A stretch of 61,851 nt of DNA from Scytonema sp. UIC 10036 (GTDB lineage: Bacteria; Cyanobacteriota; Cyanobacteriia; Cyanobacteriales; Nostocaceae): positions 1-61,851 of the forward strand of contig NZ_WJFC01000065.1 in NCBI RefSeq assembly GCF_009725235.1. The letters are read 5' to 3'. Position numbers and translations under genes: made by a program. Positions 18,590 to 27,134 of the stretch are shown one piece after another; the stretch's first letter is position 1, and each line of letters opens with the position of its first letter. The notes under the pieces were generated by a model. The model was given only the letters and a program-made list of their open reading frames with translations, was not told where the DNA came from and searched no databases.

Positions 18590-19519
18590 TTAGTACTCCC
18601 GCTCGCAAACGGAGCAGGAGTACATGTACTTAGCCCAACATAGATTCATTTCCAGAGAGCGTCTTCTAAATGGAAGTAAAGTGCCTCCTTTGACGTGTCT
18701 TTCCAGCCAATTTTCTAAGTCTGTTAATATCTCCTGATAGTCAACATCTCGATGAAGGGCGTGACGGCTTTCTGGATATTCATAAAACTCTTTATCTGGA
18801 AAGCTAATTTTTTGAAAGAAAACATGACTCCCTTCAGGAAGTGCAATGCGATCGGCTCCACCATGAAGAATTAATAGAGGTATTTGTAATTCATCAGCAT
18901 GAGCTTGAATCCAAGCAGCGGTAGAAAAAAGTTCTGTTGCAAGACGCGCACTGACCCTGGAATGCATAAATCCATCTTGAGTAAAGGTTGCGACTACATT
19001 GTTATCTCTAGAAGTTGCAGCACCAGCAAAACCAGTATTGAGAGTGAAGCGTGGCATAACCTGTGAGAGTGTTCGTCCTAAAGTTAACTTGACGGATGAA
19101 ACACCAACCTGACCCAACGGTGGAGCCATCGCAATGACACCTTGGATTGCAGTTGGAAAGCGCAGAACGTAGTCTAAAACTATGACTCCGCCAAGACTAT
19201 GACCTAAAAGAAAGCGTGGACATCCTTGTTCTTGTGTCTCAATCAATTTGAGGAAGGTTTTGAGATCTTCTCGAAACTCAAACCAAGTATTGATATGTCC
19301 TCGCTGACCTTGCGATCGCCCATGTCCGCGCAAATCCAAACTATAAACTGCATATCCAGCAGGAATGAGGTGGTGAACTACATTACCAAACAAACCACTG
19401 TGACTTCCCAAACCGTGTAGAATCACTACAACCGCACGTGGATGAGTGAGTGGATGCCAACTTTGATAATAGATATTCAGCCCTCTCACTCCTTTGAGGG
19501 TGCCTTCGCGATGTTCCAT
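18590..19519 (-). CDS. Alpha/beta hydrolase, monoacylglycerol-lipase-like
   Basis: A 309-residue serine hydrolase. VVVILHGLGSHSG gives the oxyanion-hole HG motif, LDLRGHGRSQGQRGH follows, and GHSLGG near residue 105 holds the nucleophile serine. LHGGADRIALPEGS supplies the aspartate, and ESRHALHRD the histidine. This order is that of monoglyceride lipase/lysophospholipase proteins. The last ~25 residues (MNLCWAKYMYSCSVCEREY) are cysteine-rich, unlike the family, and may be an extension acquired by stop-codon loss. Confidence 0.88.
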   Translation of the reverse strand: MEHREGTLKGVRGLNIYYQSWHPLTHPRAVVVILHGLGSHSGLFGNVVHHLIPAGYAVYSLDLRGHGRSQGQRGHINTWFEFREDLKTFLKLIETQEQGCPRFLLGHSLGGVIVLDYVLRFPTAIQGVIAMAPPLGQVGVSSVKLTLGRTLSQVMPRFTLNTGFAGAATSRDNNVVATFTQDGFMHSRVSARLATELFSTAAWIQAHADELQIPLLILHGGADRIALPEGSHVFFQKISFPDKEFYEYPESRHALHRDVDYQEILTDLENWLERHVKGGTLLPFRRRSLEMNLCWAKYMYSCSVCEREY

Positions 19520-19652
19520 TGTTCAAATCTCTGATAAACGCTTATCGCTCCTTGGCACTATTGAATCACAAGTATTTCAGCAATGCCGGTAAAGTTGAAC
19601 ACTACTTTTTTAAGGTTTTTTTAAGTTCTACTTTATTCAGGTAGTGATACCT

Positions 19653-19658
19653 CAGATA
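19653..19658. repeat. Left target-site duplication CAGATA
   Basis: CAGATA abuts the left inverted repeat and recurs at 23606-23611 directly after the right inverted repeat, as expected for a 6-bp duplication made on insertion of the IS1634-like element. Confidence 0.85.
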
Positions 19659-19747
19659 CTGTACGTTCGCTCATTTTTGAAGGGAGAGAGGAATTAATGC
19701 TTGACTGGGTAAGGTTTCAATAAGATTGTGGATCTGCTAAAACCCCC

Positions 19748-19891
19748 ACCGTGTATTACATGGAAGAAAGGAATTAGGGCCTTCCATGTAATACACGGTA
19801 AGGATTGGTTGTGAGTGTGCCTTGAGTGTAATACGCAAGTTACATTCTATCCTTCACCAATTTAACGTTAAACTTACGGTGTAATACACCG
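19748..19891. repeat. Left subterminal array of GTGTATTACAC palindromes
   Basis: CCGTGTATTACATGG (19749-19763) and its inverted partner CCATGTAATACACGG (19784-19798) form a perfect 19-bp inverted repeat. A weaker unit lies near 19821-19839. CGGTGTAATACACCG (19877-19891), a perfect odd palindrome, stands ten bases before the accessory gene. The last site could let a self-encoded protein control its own gene. Confidence 0.8.
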
Positions 19892-19901
19892 AATCCGAGT
19901 T

Positions 19902-20273
19902 ATGTTGAAGCGGGACATTCAAGGGAAGTTTGCCCTCAAGGACGATGATTATCGTCAAGTACGCTCAGTCAGATTAACTGATGAAAGCTGGAAAGCTTTA
20001 GGGATTGCTGCTGAGTGCTTGGGGATGAGTAGAGCGGATTACTTGGAAAAGGTAATTAGGGGTAATGTCTACCCAAGTAATACACGGGAGAAAGAATCGG
20101 TAGATCAAGCCAAAACTACTGTTGTTGAACTTGCGACTACGCCACGGCAGGAGGCAACACTCTTAACTTTACGTGACCAAGTTTTACGACAATTAAAATT
20201 AGGTAAGCAAGCTCCTGGCTATAAAGCAGCACTGAAAGCCCTCAATGATTTTATTGCGGCACTCTTAAGCTAG
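19902..20273 (+). CDS. Transposon-borne accessory protein, putative ribbon-helix-helix/HTH DNA-binding
   Basis: A 123-residue protein. Residues 18-53 (YRQVRSVRLTDESWKALGIAAECLGMSRADYLEKVIRG) resemble a ribbon-helix-helix fold: a short strand, then two helices. The C-terminal helices (TLRDQVLRQLKLGKQAPGYKAALKALNDFIAALL) may serve for oligomerisation. It ends 27 bases before the transposase and lies just after a perfect GTGTAATACAC palindrome, so it probably forms an operon with the transposase. Binding to the element's palindrome arrays is my inference. One palindrome copy lies inside its own coding region near 20075. Confidence 0.65.
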   Translation: MLKRDIQGKFALKDDDYRQVRSVRLTDESWKALGIAAECLGMSRADYLEKVIRGNVYPSNTREKESVDQAKTTVVELATTPRQEATLLTLRDQVLRQLKLGKQAPGYKAALKALNDFIAALLS

Positions 20274-21572
20274 TATACGTAACAATCCGTATTTGCCAAC
20301 ATGACTAGCGCAGAAAAAATAATGGAAATAACTTCTGAGCGCATTGACGATATTCCTGTGATAGTGGAGTGGCTCAAACAGATGGAGATAGCCAAATGTA
20401 TTGACCAAAAACTGACCGAACCACACGGAAATCACAAAGGGCTAAGTTACGGTCAATTAGGTGTATTGTTATTAACATACATCATTACCCAGTCAGACCA
20501 TCGGTTGAGTGCTGTGGAACCTTGGGTGCAAACACATCGAACGATTTTAGAGTTAACTACAGGGTGGTCGATAGGGGAAAAAGATACTACTGATGACCGA
20601 TTGGCAAGGGTAGTCGAAGAGCTAGGGAAGCAATCACACGCAAGAGTGGAAATTGAGATAAAGTTAGGACGGCATCTGATTCGTGCCTACGAATTGCCAA
20701 CTGTTATAGCACGAGCGGATACAACTAGTTTTAGTGTGAATCATACTCAAGGAGATTCACTAGAAGAAAATCTACTAAGTTATGGCTATTCCAAAGACAG
20801 GCGTCCAGATTTATTGCAATACCGTCAATTACTGGCAACTCTCGACCCAATGGGAATGCCATTAGTCAGCGCCACCCTTGAAGGGAATGGAGCTGATGAC
20901 CCAATATATTTTCCCACTTGGGAAAAAATGGTGAAAGTAATTGGGCATAAAAAGTTCGTCTTTATTGCCGATTGTAAAGCAGGTTCGATTGCAACTCGTG
21001 GTGCCATTGCAGCAAACGGAGGTATTTACTGCTTCCCTGTTCCCATGAGTGGGCAACACCCCCAATATTTGAAGCAATGGGTACTCTTACCGCCCGCAGA
21101 AATCAAGGAGATTCGTTTACCGCGACAAGATGAAGAAGAACCAGCTGTGTCCAAAGGCTTTGAAGTGGAGTTAGGCAAGTTTTGGTTCAACGAAGAAACT
21201 AACAAGTGGGTACGTTGGCATGAACGCTATTTGGTAGTTTATTCCCAAAGCTTTGCAGCATCTGCTATCCGTGGTCAACAGCAACGCATCTTGAGCGCTC
21301 AAACTGCTCTAGATAAATTAGCAGCCAAACCAGGAGAGGATCCACAAGCATTAGCTCATAAAGTAGAAAACATACTTGAGCGCTATCGTGTCAAAGATTT
21401 CTTCAAGACCAGCATTACAGAACAAATCATTCAACAGACTCGTTATATCGGACGAGGACGACCATCAAAAAATTCTCCAACTCAAGAAGTCACTAGTAGT
21501 CTGTCACATCAACTTTGCTGGGTGGCGCTGATGTTATGGTAAGCTATTTACAAAAGTGGTCAAGGTGACATC

Positions 21573-22735
21573 ATGGCAAAAAAATATACTGTAAATTTAA
21601 CTAAGGAGGAAGTAGAAAAACTGCGATCGCTAATTAGGTGCGGCAAAAGTAAAGCCAGAAGTATTACCCGCGCCCATATACTTTTGATGGCATGGGAGGG
21701 AGAGACAGACAAAGCGAGCCTCCAGGCGGAGGAGCTTCGCTAACGCAGACAGATTGCGAGTCAGCATCTCGACAGTTGAGCGCACCCGCGCCAAGTACGT
21801 TAACAGTGGAATTGAGGCTACGCTGAGCGATCGCGAGCATCCACCCAAACCACGAAAACTCGATGGTTTTCAAGAAGCATTTCTGATTGCAACAGCGTGT
21901 TCAGAACCTCCGGATGGACGTACAAGATGGACACTACGGCTTTTAGCAGACCGGATAGTGAGTTTAGATGTTGTGGATACTGTTAGTTATGAAACTGTGC
22001 GTTCCTATTTAAAAAAAACGATGTCAAGCCGTGGCTAAAGGAACAGTGGTGTATACCTAGGGTGGATGCCGAGTATGTTTTACGGATGGAAGATTTGTTA
22101 GATTTATATGGCGAACCTTACGATCCAAAACGTCCGGTAGTTTGTTTCGATGAACGTCCATATCAATTGTTAGAAGATGTCAGAGAACCTTTACCAGCCG
22201 AGCCAGAACAACATCTTCGATATGATTACGAGTATAAAAGAAATGGTAGTGTCAATATATTTGCTTTCTTTCAACCATTAGCAGGTTGGCGACATATGGA
22301 AGTGACACAACAGAGGACAAAAGTAGATTTTGCAAAACAAATGAAGGATTTAGTAGATGTTTATTGCCCAGAAGCTGAAGTTATTCGTCTAGTACTTGAT
22401 AATCTGAATACACATAATCCAGCCTCTTTGTATGAAGTTTTTGAGCCACAAGAAGCGCGTCGAATTATCCAAAAATTAGAGTTTCACTACACACCAAAAC
22501 ACGCCAGTTGGTTAAATCAAGTTGAAATTGAATTTTCTGTTTTATCCCGACAGTGTTTAGAGCGACGGATCAAAGACGTACAAACGTTGTCGCAGGAAAT
22601 CGCTAGTTGGGAACAACAACGGAATGCTGTCTATGCCAGTGTAAATTGGCGCTTTAAGACTACTGATGCACGGAGAAAGATGGAGCGCTTATACCCAAGT
22701 GTCTTACCCAGCAAAGTTGATGTGACAGACTACTA
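21573..22735 (+). pseudogene. IS630 transposase in three frames
   Basis: The N-terminal HTH part (21573-21743: KYTVNLTKEEVEKL, KARSITRAHILLMA) is cut off by a small GC-rich palindromic insertion near 21713-21750. The second part resumes ([36 protein letters not shown]). At the A8 run 22011-22018 a -1 shift leads into the DDE half: [21 protein letters not shown] and [13 protein letters not shown], giving all three catalytic acids. The A8 shift may be programmed, as in other IS630 elements, but the upstream break looks like damage. The last frame runs to TAG at 22733-22735. Confidence 0.85.
22011..22018 (+). promoter_or_regulatory. A8 run, possible programmed -1 frameshift or slippage site
   Basis: The zero frame reads TTA AAA AAA ACG and soon ends. 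A -1 shift gives AAC GAT GTC AAG and enters the frame of the catalytic domain ([12 protein letters not shown]). Runs of A at this junction are a known way for IS630 elements to limit transposase production. A simple one-base error is the alternative. Confidence 0.5.
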
Positions 22736-23284
22736 GTATTTGTCTTCAACTTCATATCCAGCAAGTTGATGACGCGATAAAGGAGGCAGAAACTTTGGCA
22801 GGGTGGCGATTGTATGTTACTAATGCGCCAATTACTCAACTGAGTCTCTCACAAGCCGTAGCGTATTATCGAGACGAATGGCTTTTAGAGCGAGGGTTTC
22901 ACCGTTTTAAAAGGGGTTGTTTGCCCGCTTTACCCATTTATTTCCAAGACCAAAACCGAATCACTGGTTTGATGTTCTTATTGAACATCGCTTTGCGGGT
23001 ATTTACTTTGATGGAGTTTGTGGTACGGCAGGCACTTATAGAAACTCAACAATCGTTGGCTGGTCTTTACGATGGCAATCCCAAGCGAAAAACTGAACGC
23101 CCATCAGCAGAGAAAATGCTCAAAGCTTTTTGTAATTTAACTCTCTATTTTTTACCTGATTCTACCATCTTCATGACGCCTTTGTCTGAGCTACAAAAAC
23201 AAATTCTTTGTTTCATGAAAATGCCCTCTTCCCTTTATCAGGTAGATTCTGTGGGTAGCTCGACGTGATTTTACCACTTGCGGT

Positions 23285-23516
23285 CGGATAATACACGCAA
23301 TTGAAATCCCATTTCAACATGAGTCTTTACCGTGTATTACATCGTAAATCTAACTTGGAATAGTGCTGCCGTACCCTGTATTACACAGAAGAGCCTGTTT
23401 TCATGTAACACCCTCGCTCAGGAATTCCCCTCCCATGTAATACACGGAATTCCTCATTTTCTTTTTCCATGTATTACACTGTTACTCTCTTCTACCCTTT
23501 CCCACGTATTACACGG
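23285..23516. repeat. Right subterminal array of GTGTATTACAC palindromes
   Basis: Units lie at 23330-23344 (CCGTGTATTACATCG), 23374-23388 (CCCTGTATTACACAG), 23433-23447 (CCATGTAATACACGG), 23467-23481 (CCATGTATTACACTG) and 23502-23516 (CCACGTATTACACGG). Partial ones lie near 23288 and 23402. Units occur in both orientations between the transposase end and the right inverted repeat. An apparent 98-codon frame here is only the repeat array read through. Confidence 0.8.
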
Positions 23517-23605
23517 TATTAGCACAATCTCATCCCTTATGAGGTTTTTCCTTACCCTGTCAGGCATTAATTCCTCTCTCCCTTCAAAAATGAGCGAACG
23601 TACAG

Positions 23606-23611
23606 CAGATA
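23606..23611. repeat. Right target-site duplication CAGATA
   Basis: Matches CAGATA at 19653-19658 and follows directly on the right inverted repeat of the IS1634-like element. Confidence 0.85.
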
Positions 23612-23702
23612 GGGTTTGGTTTTGTTAAAGCTTGTTAAACTTTAAGCATTACAGGCAAGATGGTTTTTTCTGTGATACGTTGTGAGTATTTAGCTTCTAC
23701 CT

Positions 23703-24665
23703 ATGAGCGAACGTCCTCTTCTGGATTCATCCGGAGATCGGGAAAATAACGTAGAAAGAGATGACTTGCCACCTCTGAGGTTTGAAACAATCCAAAGAGC
23801 CAGAGAAGGACTTGCAATGTCTCGCAATCGAGCGGTTCGTGATGCAATTCAAGAAGCGCTTCAGCAAATGACAGTTCTGAGTGAGGGAGGTTCTGAATCT
23901 AGAGCAAGTGGCGCTACTCGTCGTTTTGTCCTGCGGGCGTTCATTCAAACACTTTTTAAAGTTAGGGTTGAAAATTTGGAACGCCTGCCTCATGGTGCTG
24001 CGGTGCTTGCTGCCAATCACCTCAATCATATCGACCCTTTTCTACTGCTGTCTCAAATTCCCCCATCACCCTACTATTACATTTTTGGTGACGCACGTAC
24101 ACTCTACAACAAATGGTGGAAGCGCCAAATTTTGAATTTTGCAGGTGGTGTTATTCCTATAGAACGTCGTTGGAAAGAAGAGATGGCAGTGATAGAAGAC
24201 GCTAAAGTAGGAAGGGAAGATTTGCACGATCTGGCTCAAGCGATCGAACAAGATGTTCCAACGGGAAATTCGATTCAAATACTGCGACAAATCAACAGTG
24301 CCATTCAGACAATTTTTGCTCAGAACAATGGTATCCTCCTATTTGCAGAAGGACGATTGGGAACAAATGAGGGGAAACTTCACTTACCGCTAAGACAAGG
24401 GGCTGTCATTTACGCATTGAAAGCAGGAGTGCCAATCGCACCAGTTGGGCTGATTGGAACAAAAAACCTTTATTTGGGAAAAGAGTTAACCATACGATTC
24501 GGTGAACCTTTGTGTTTTCCTCAATCCAACCGACCAACACGACAGGAAGTGAGCACAGCCTTAGAAGCATTGCAGCATGCATTAATTGCCCTGTTGCCAC
24601 AAAACTATCAAGAGCCAGAAGGTTTAAAGTTATTCCATCATTGTCTCAACCGAATGCTGCAATAG
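23703..24665 (+). CDS. PlsC-type 1-acylglycerol-3-phosphate acyltransferase
   Basis: A 320-residue phospholipid-type acyltransferase. NHLNHIDPF near residue 101 is the HX4D catalytic motif. GGVIPIERR is the second block, and ILLFAEGRLGTNEGKL and GVPIAPVGLIGTKNLYLG are blocks III and IV. An N-terminal extension of about 90 residues is polar and not typical. The first codons (ATGAGCGAACGT) match the outer end of the neighbouring transposon, probably by chance, and no clear ribosome site precedes them. The ATG at 23818 is an alternative. It would acylate lysophosphatidate or a related acceptor at the membrane. Confidence 0.85.
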   Translation: MSERPLLDSSGDRENNVERDDLPPLRFETIQRAREGLAMSRNRAVRDAIQEALQQMTVLSEGGSESRASGATRRFVLRAFIQTLFKVRVENLERLPHGAAVLAANHLNHIDPFLLLSQIPPSPYYYIFGDARTLYNKWWKRQILNFAGGVIPIERRWKEEMAVIEDAKVGREDLHDLAQAIEQDVPTGNSIQILRQINSAIQTIFAQNNGILLFAEGRLGTNEGKLHLPLRQGAVIYALKAGVPIAPVGLIGTKNLYLGKELTIRFGEPLCFPQSNRPTRQEVSTALEALQHALIALLPQNYQEPEGLKLFHHCLNRMLQ

Positions 24666-24776
24666 GAAAAGGTTCCATTGGGCAACCTGAGTTCGATGTA
24701 ATAAAACAGTTACAGCAAAACCTTTTGATTTATCCGGTCGATGGAATGCCGTTGCGCTTTCGGTTAAGAGAAGGTG

Positions 24777-25445
24777 TTACGAATTATTAAACATTTGAAT
24801 GATTTCTGGTAACATACTTAAATCTTCGACGATTGCATCGACCTTAACTGGTTCTGCCCAGTGGCGATCGCGCTTCCAAATTGCCTTCATACCAATATTT
24901 TTGGCTCCTAAAACATCAACAGTAGGATGATCTCCAACAAATACACTTTGTTCGGGTGTTACGCCTAATTTGTGCAATGCTCTATGGAAAATTTCTGGGT
25001 CAGGTTTTCTTACGCCCTCAACCTCTGAAATTAAAATGGTTTCAAAATAATTTTCAATTCCCAATCCTTGAATCGTGCGCCTCTGAAATGTTCCTAAACC
25101 ATTCGTTACAATCCCTAATAAATATTGCTTTGTTTTGAGAGTACTCAAGGTGGAATATAAGTTAGAAAAGGGAATGCAGTAATGAAGAAATTCCTTTTCA
25201 TAATCCTGTAGTAAGTCCTGCCAATTCAAGGTTTCAATAGAAAACTCTGACACGAGGCTTTGATAAACTTTGTCTTTCCAAACATAACCATGACAATCCA
25301 ATTCTATAAATCTGGAAACATAACTGTCTTGTGAAATATGATGCAATGCTGGTAATCGATTATATTGAGTTGAGATAAATTGTTTCAGAGAAGTCTCGCG
25401 ATCGAGAAGAGTTCCATCTAAGTCAAAAAGGATAGCTTTAATCAT
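24777..25445 (-). CDS. HAD-family hydrolase, YjjG/phosphoglycolate-phosphatase-like
   Basis: A 222-residue HAD phosphatase with a helical cap. LFDLDGTLLDRETSL at the N-terminus is motif I, GIVTNGLGTFQRRT motif II, RKPDPEIFHRAL motif III, and VFVGDHPTVDVLGAKNIGMKAIW motif IV. It converges with the PlsC gene. The substrate is not predictable; relatives act on nucleotides or small phosphates. Confidence 0.86.
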   Translation of the reverse strand: MIKAILFDLDGTLLDRETSLKQFISTQYNRLPALHHISQDSYVSRFIELDCHGYVWKDKVYQSLVSEFSIETLNWQDLLQDYEKEFLHYCIPFSNLYSTLSTLKTKQYLLGIVTNGLGTFQRRTIQGLGIENYFETILISEVEGVRKPDPEIFHRALHKLGVTPEQSVFVGDHPTVDVLGAKNIGMKAIWKRDRHWAEPVKVDAIVEDLSMLPEIIQMFNNS

Positions 25446-25499
25446 TGTATTTGAGAAGGCTAGTAGTAGTATGGCACAATATTAACTATCAGCAAAACT

Positions 25500-25680
25500 C
25501 TTAGAGGATATTTGAAAAGTTATGATTGATGTATCAAATATTTTTTACCCCTCCCTAACCCTCCCCTTGGAAAGGGGAGGGAACTGAACTTTTCTTGTTT
25601 CCCCCCTTTCCAAGGGGGGATTAAGGGGGGTAATAATGCAAGAAAAATCACAGCCAACCACTTTTTAAACATCCTCTTAG
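25500..25680. mobile_element. MITE with 21-bp terminal repeats, copy 1
   Basis: The left end CTTAGAGGATATTTGAAAAGT and the reversed right end CTAAGAGGATGTTTAAAAAGT are inverted repeats. The middle consists of C- and G-rich strings (CCCCTTGGAAAGGGGAGG, GGGGGGATTAAGGGGGG) that fold back. It has no gene of its own. A second copy, lacking one end, lies at 43484-43640, and a lone end at about 41547. Confidence 0.75.
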
Positions 25681-25694
25681 GACGAGATGAATAC

Positions 25695-26243
25695 ATGAAA
25701 GATTTCGATCGAGGGAATAAGAGCATAACAAATAAACATGAACTAGCAAAGAAAATTTACGAAGTTTCTCACCTTACTGGGTCTTTCACCCTACGGTCTG
25801 GAAAGATAGCAAATGAGTACTTTGATAAGTATCAATTTTGTTGCGATCCTGTCTTGCTTGATTCTATTGTTAGACAATTGGTCAAGCGCATTCCAAACGA
25901 CACTGAAGTCCTTGCAGGTCTTGAACTTGGCGGTATTCCAATTGTAGTGCTTTTATCACATTACTCTGGCTTACCTGCTGCTTTTGTCCGAAAAGAGGCA
26001 AAGAAATATGGAACTGCTCGTGTAAGCGAAGGGACGCAAGTCAATGGTCGCAAAGTTTTAATTGTAGAAGATGTAGTCACCTCTGGAGGTCAGATTGTCA
26101 TCTCAGCCCGTCAACTACGTGAACTTGGTGCTCAAATTGATTCGGCACTTTGCGTTATTGACAGACAAGAAGGCGCTGTTGACTCACTTGCGTCTATTGG
26201 TATCACGCTCTTTCCTTTACTCAAACGAGATGACCTCTCTTAG
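25695..26243 (+). CDS. pyrE: Orotate phosphoribosyltransferase-like protein
   Basis: A 182-residue type I phosphoribosyltransferase. Features are SGKIANEYFDKYQF near residue 35, a GLELGGIPI loop, AAFVRKEAKKYGTA with the catalytic Lys region, and the PRPP motif VLIVEDVVTSGGQ near residue 122. This pattern is that of PyrE, which joins orotate to PRPP for UMP synthesis. Enzymes with this look can also be free-standing salvage paralogues, and no other pyrimidine gene is near, so the symbol is tentative. The MITE at 25500-25680 ends only 14 bases upstream of the start. Confidence 0.8.
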   Translation: MKDFDRGNKSITNKHELAKKIYEVSHLTGSFTLRSGKIANEYFDKYQFCCDPVLLDSIVRQLVKRIPNDTEVLAGLELGGIPIVVLLSHYSGLPAAFVRKEAKKYGTARVSEGTQVNGRKVLIVEDVVTSGGQIVISARQLRELGAQIDSALCVIDRQEGAVDSLASIGITLFPLLKRDDLS

Positions 26244-26376
26244 CCAAGGCTACTTAAAAACCTGTCTTTTGGGAGATGCTATACATTCACCTATCCACTA
26301 GCGTGTTATAAAAGTTCTTTGAGTTAAGAACAGGTTAAAAGGTATTAAAAACACCTATAAATAAGGTGGTGAATTT

Positions 26377-26661
26377 ATGGAACAATTCGACAAGCACAGA
26401 GATATGGAAAGGTTCCTTTGCCCTCGCGCTAGTTATCGGGGTAAACTTAAACCCGAGCATTTGGTGTTTAACGCCAATCTTCAAGAATTTTCTCATAAAG
26501 TCAGTTATATTGCCAGTCTCCAAACTGGTGGAAAACTTGAACCAAACGAAGCTTACGAACAGATTAAAGCTCTTTGGAAACAGTTAAAACGCAGTAAAAA
26601 AGAACTTGGTATTGGAAACGAACTCTCATATGTTCAGCCAGACTTGCTAGATGAAGCTTGA
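26377..26661 (+). CDS. Small conserved cyanobacterial protein (DUF7219-like), paralogue 1
   Basis: A 94-residue soluble protein with HLVFNANLQEFSHKVSYIASLQTGGKL and EAYEQIKALWKQLKRSKKELGIG. It is closely related to the reverse-strand protein at 39043-39315. Charged and helical with no membrane part, it belongs to a small conserved cyanobacterial family of unknown function. AAGGTGG about 10 bases upstream is a good ribosome site, and a terminator follows at 26702. Confidence 0.75.
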   Translation: MEQFDKHRDMERFLCPRASYRGKLKPEHLVFNANLQEFSHKVSYIASLQTGGKLEPNEAYEQIKALWKQLKRSKKELGIGNELSYVQPDLLDEA

Positions 26662-26701
26662 TTGTCCTATTGTGCTAAGCGGCTCGATCGGTGTATGAGT
26701 C

Positions 26702-26739
26702 ATACCGTTTTTGAATATCAAGGCGGTATTTTTTTTTTC
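26702..26739 (+). terminator. Rho-independent terminator
   Basis: ATACCG pairs with CGGTAT, and a run of about ten T follows. It lies 40 bases past the stop of the small DUF7219-like gene. Confidence 0.65.
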
Positions 26740-27134
26740 TTGACTTTACAAAAAAATATGAGAAACTAAGAATTAGTGTAACTAAATATTTAGAACAGGC
26801 TCTATGGCTTATAGTCTTGTCTGACTTTGCAGAGGCAACTTTCAACAAGTACGTGATGGCGTAAATCAAGCATTTTTTGCCCCTGCTTTCTTACTTCTGA
26901 TGATTGTACTAGTTCAGTCTAGATAGTAAACTGGTAGTCAATAAGCAGTTGCAATTCGTAACTGATATGCGATCGCATTTTTTTCACTAAATAGTAAGAA
27001 TACTAAGTATTTGTGTGACTAAATATAAGTTCGACTAATACAATTGCAGAACGAGTGGACTTGTAATTTCCAAGTACGCTTGAGCTTCTTACCGCCCTAA
27101 AAAGGTTGTAGACGTTTACAAAAGGAAGACACTA
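26740..27134. promoter_or_regulatory. Leader of the MFS gene with a repeated AT-rich block
   Basis: About 395 bases without a gene. The block ACTAAGAATTAGTGTAACTA (26765) recurs loosely as ACTAAGTATTTGTGTGACTA (27002), each followed by AATAT. These could be paired regulator sites. AAAGGAAG precedes the MFS start. Confidence 0.4.

Larger units (their letters stand above)
21494..22735 (+). mobile_element. IS630-family insertion sequence with TA duplication
   Basis: The element occupies 21496-22733 (1238 bp) and is bounded by perfect 28-bp inverted repeats, GTAGTCTGTCACATCAACTT plus TGCTGGGT. TA flanks it on both sides (21494-21495, 22734-22735) and the wider target is CTAG. It sits within the transposase gene of the IS1634-like element in the same orientation. 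The perfect ends suggest recent insertion. Confidence 0.92.
20301..23268 (+). pseudogene. IS1634-family (DUF4277-type) transposase, split by IS630
   Basis: The first part (20301-21495) holds the N-terminal DUF4277-like domain (DDIPVIVEWLKQMEIAKCIDQKL, SYGQLGVLLLTYIITQSDH). The catalytic core follows (IARADTTSFSV, FVFIADCKAGS, KFWFNEETNKWVRWHERYLVVYS). The second part (22736-23268) continues it (AGWRLYVTNAP, VAYYRDEWLLERGFHRFKRG, LPIYFQDQNRITGLMFLLNIAL). It carries the Y-R-E-W-like region of IS4-group enzymes, here YRDEW with the last acidic residue. Joining at the TA restores one open frame of about 575 residues, through [15 protein letters not shown]. The first part now ends at a stop inside IS630 (21542). 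Confidence 0.88.
19659..23605 (+). mobile_element. IS1634-like transposon with accessory gene, interrupted by IS630
   Basis: The ends are 56-bp inverted repeats (19659-19714 and 23550-23605, about two mismatches) that start CTGTACGTTCGCTC. They are flanked by the duplication CAGATA. Inside lie a 123-residue accessory protein, an IS1634-type transposase split by an IS630 insertion, and about ten copies of a CCRTGTATTACAYGG palindrome near the two ends. Without the IS630 element and its duplicated TA the transposon is about 2.7 kb, longer than a simple IS. Confidence 0.88.

Noticed and set aside
23332..23628. 98-codon forward frame near the right end of the IS1634-like element
   Set aside because: It is the palindrome array read through; the recurring VIHGI, CITL and VLHGI segments are the DNA repeat translated, and it runs past the transposon end.
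23703..23714. ATGAGCGAACGT shared by the transposon end and the PlsC start
   Set aside because: Twelve bases only, no homology beyond, and the CAGATA duplication places the true transposon end at 23605.
25520..25726. 68-codon reverse frame rich in Pro, Gly and Lys
   Set aside because: It is the MITE translated; the matching residues in the GNAT tail come from the same element.
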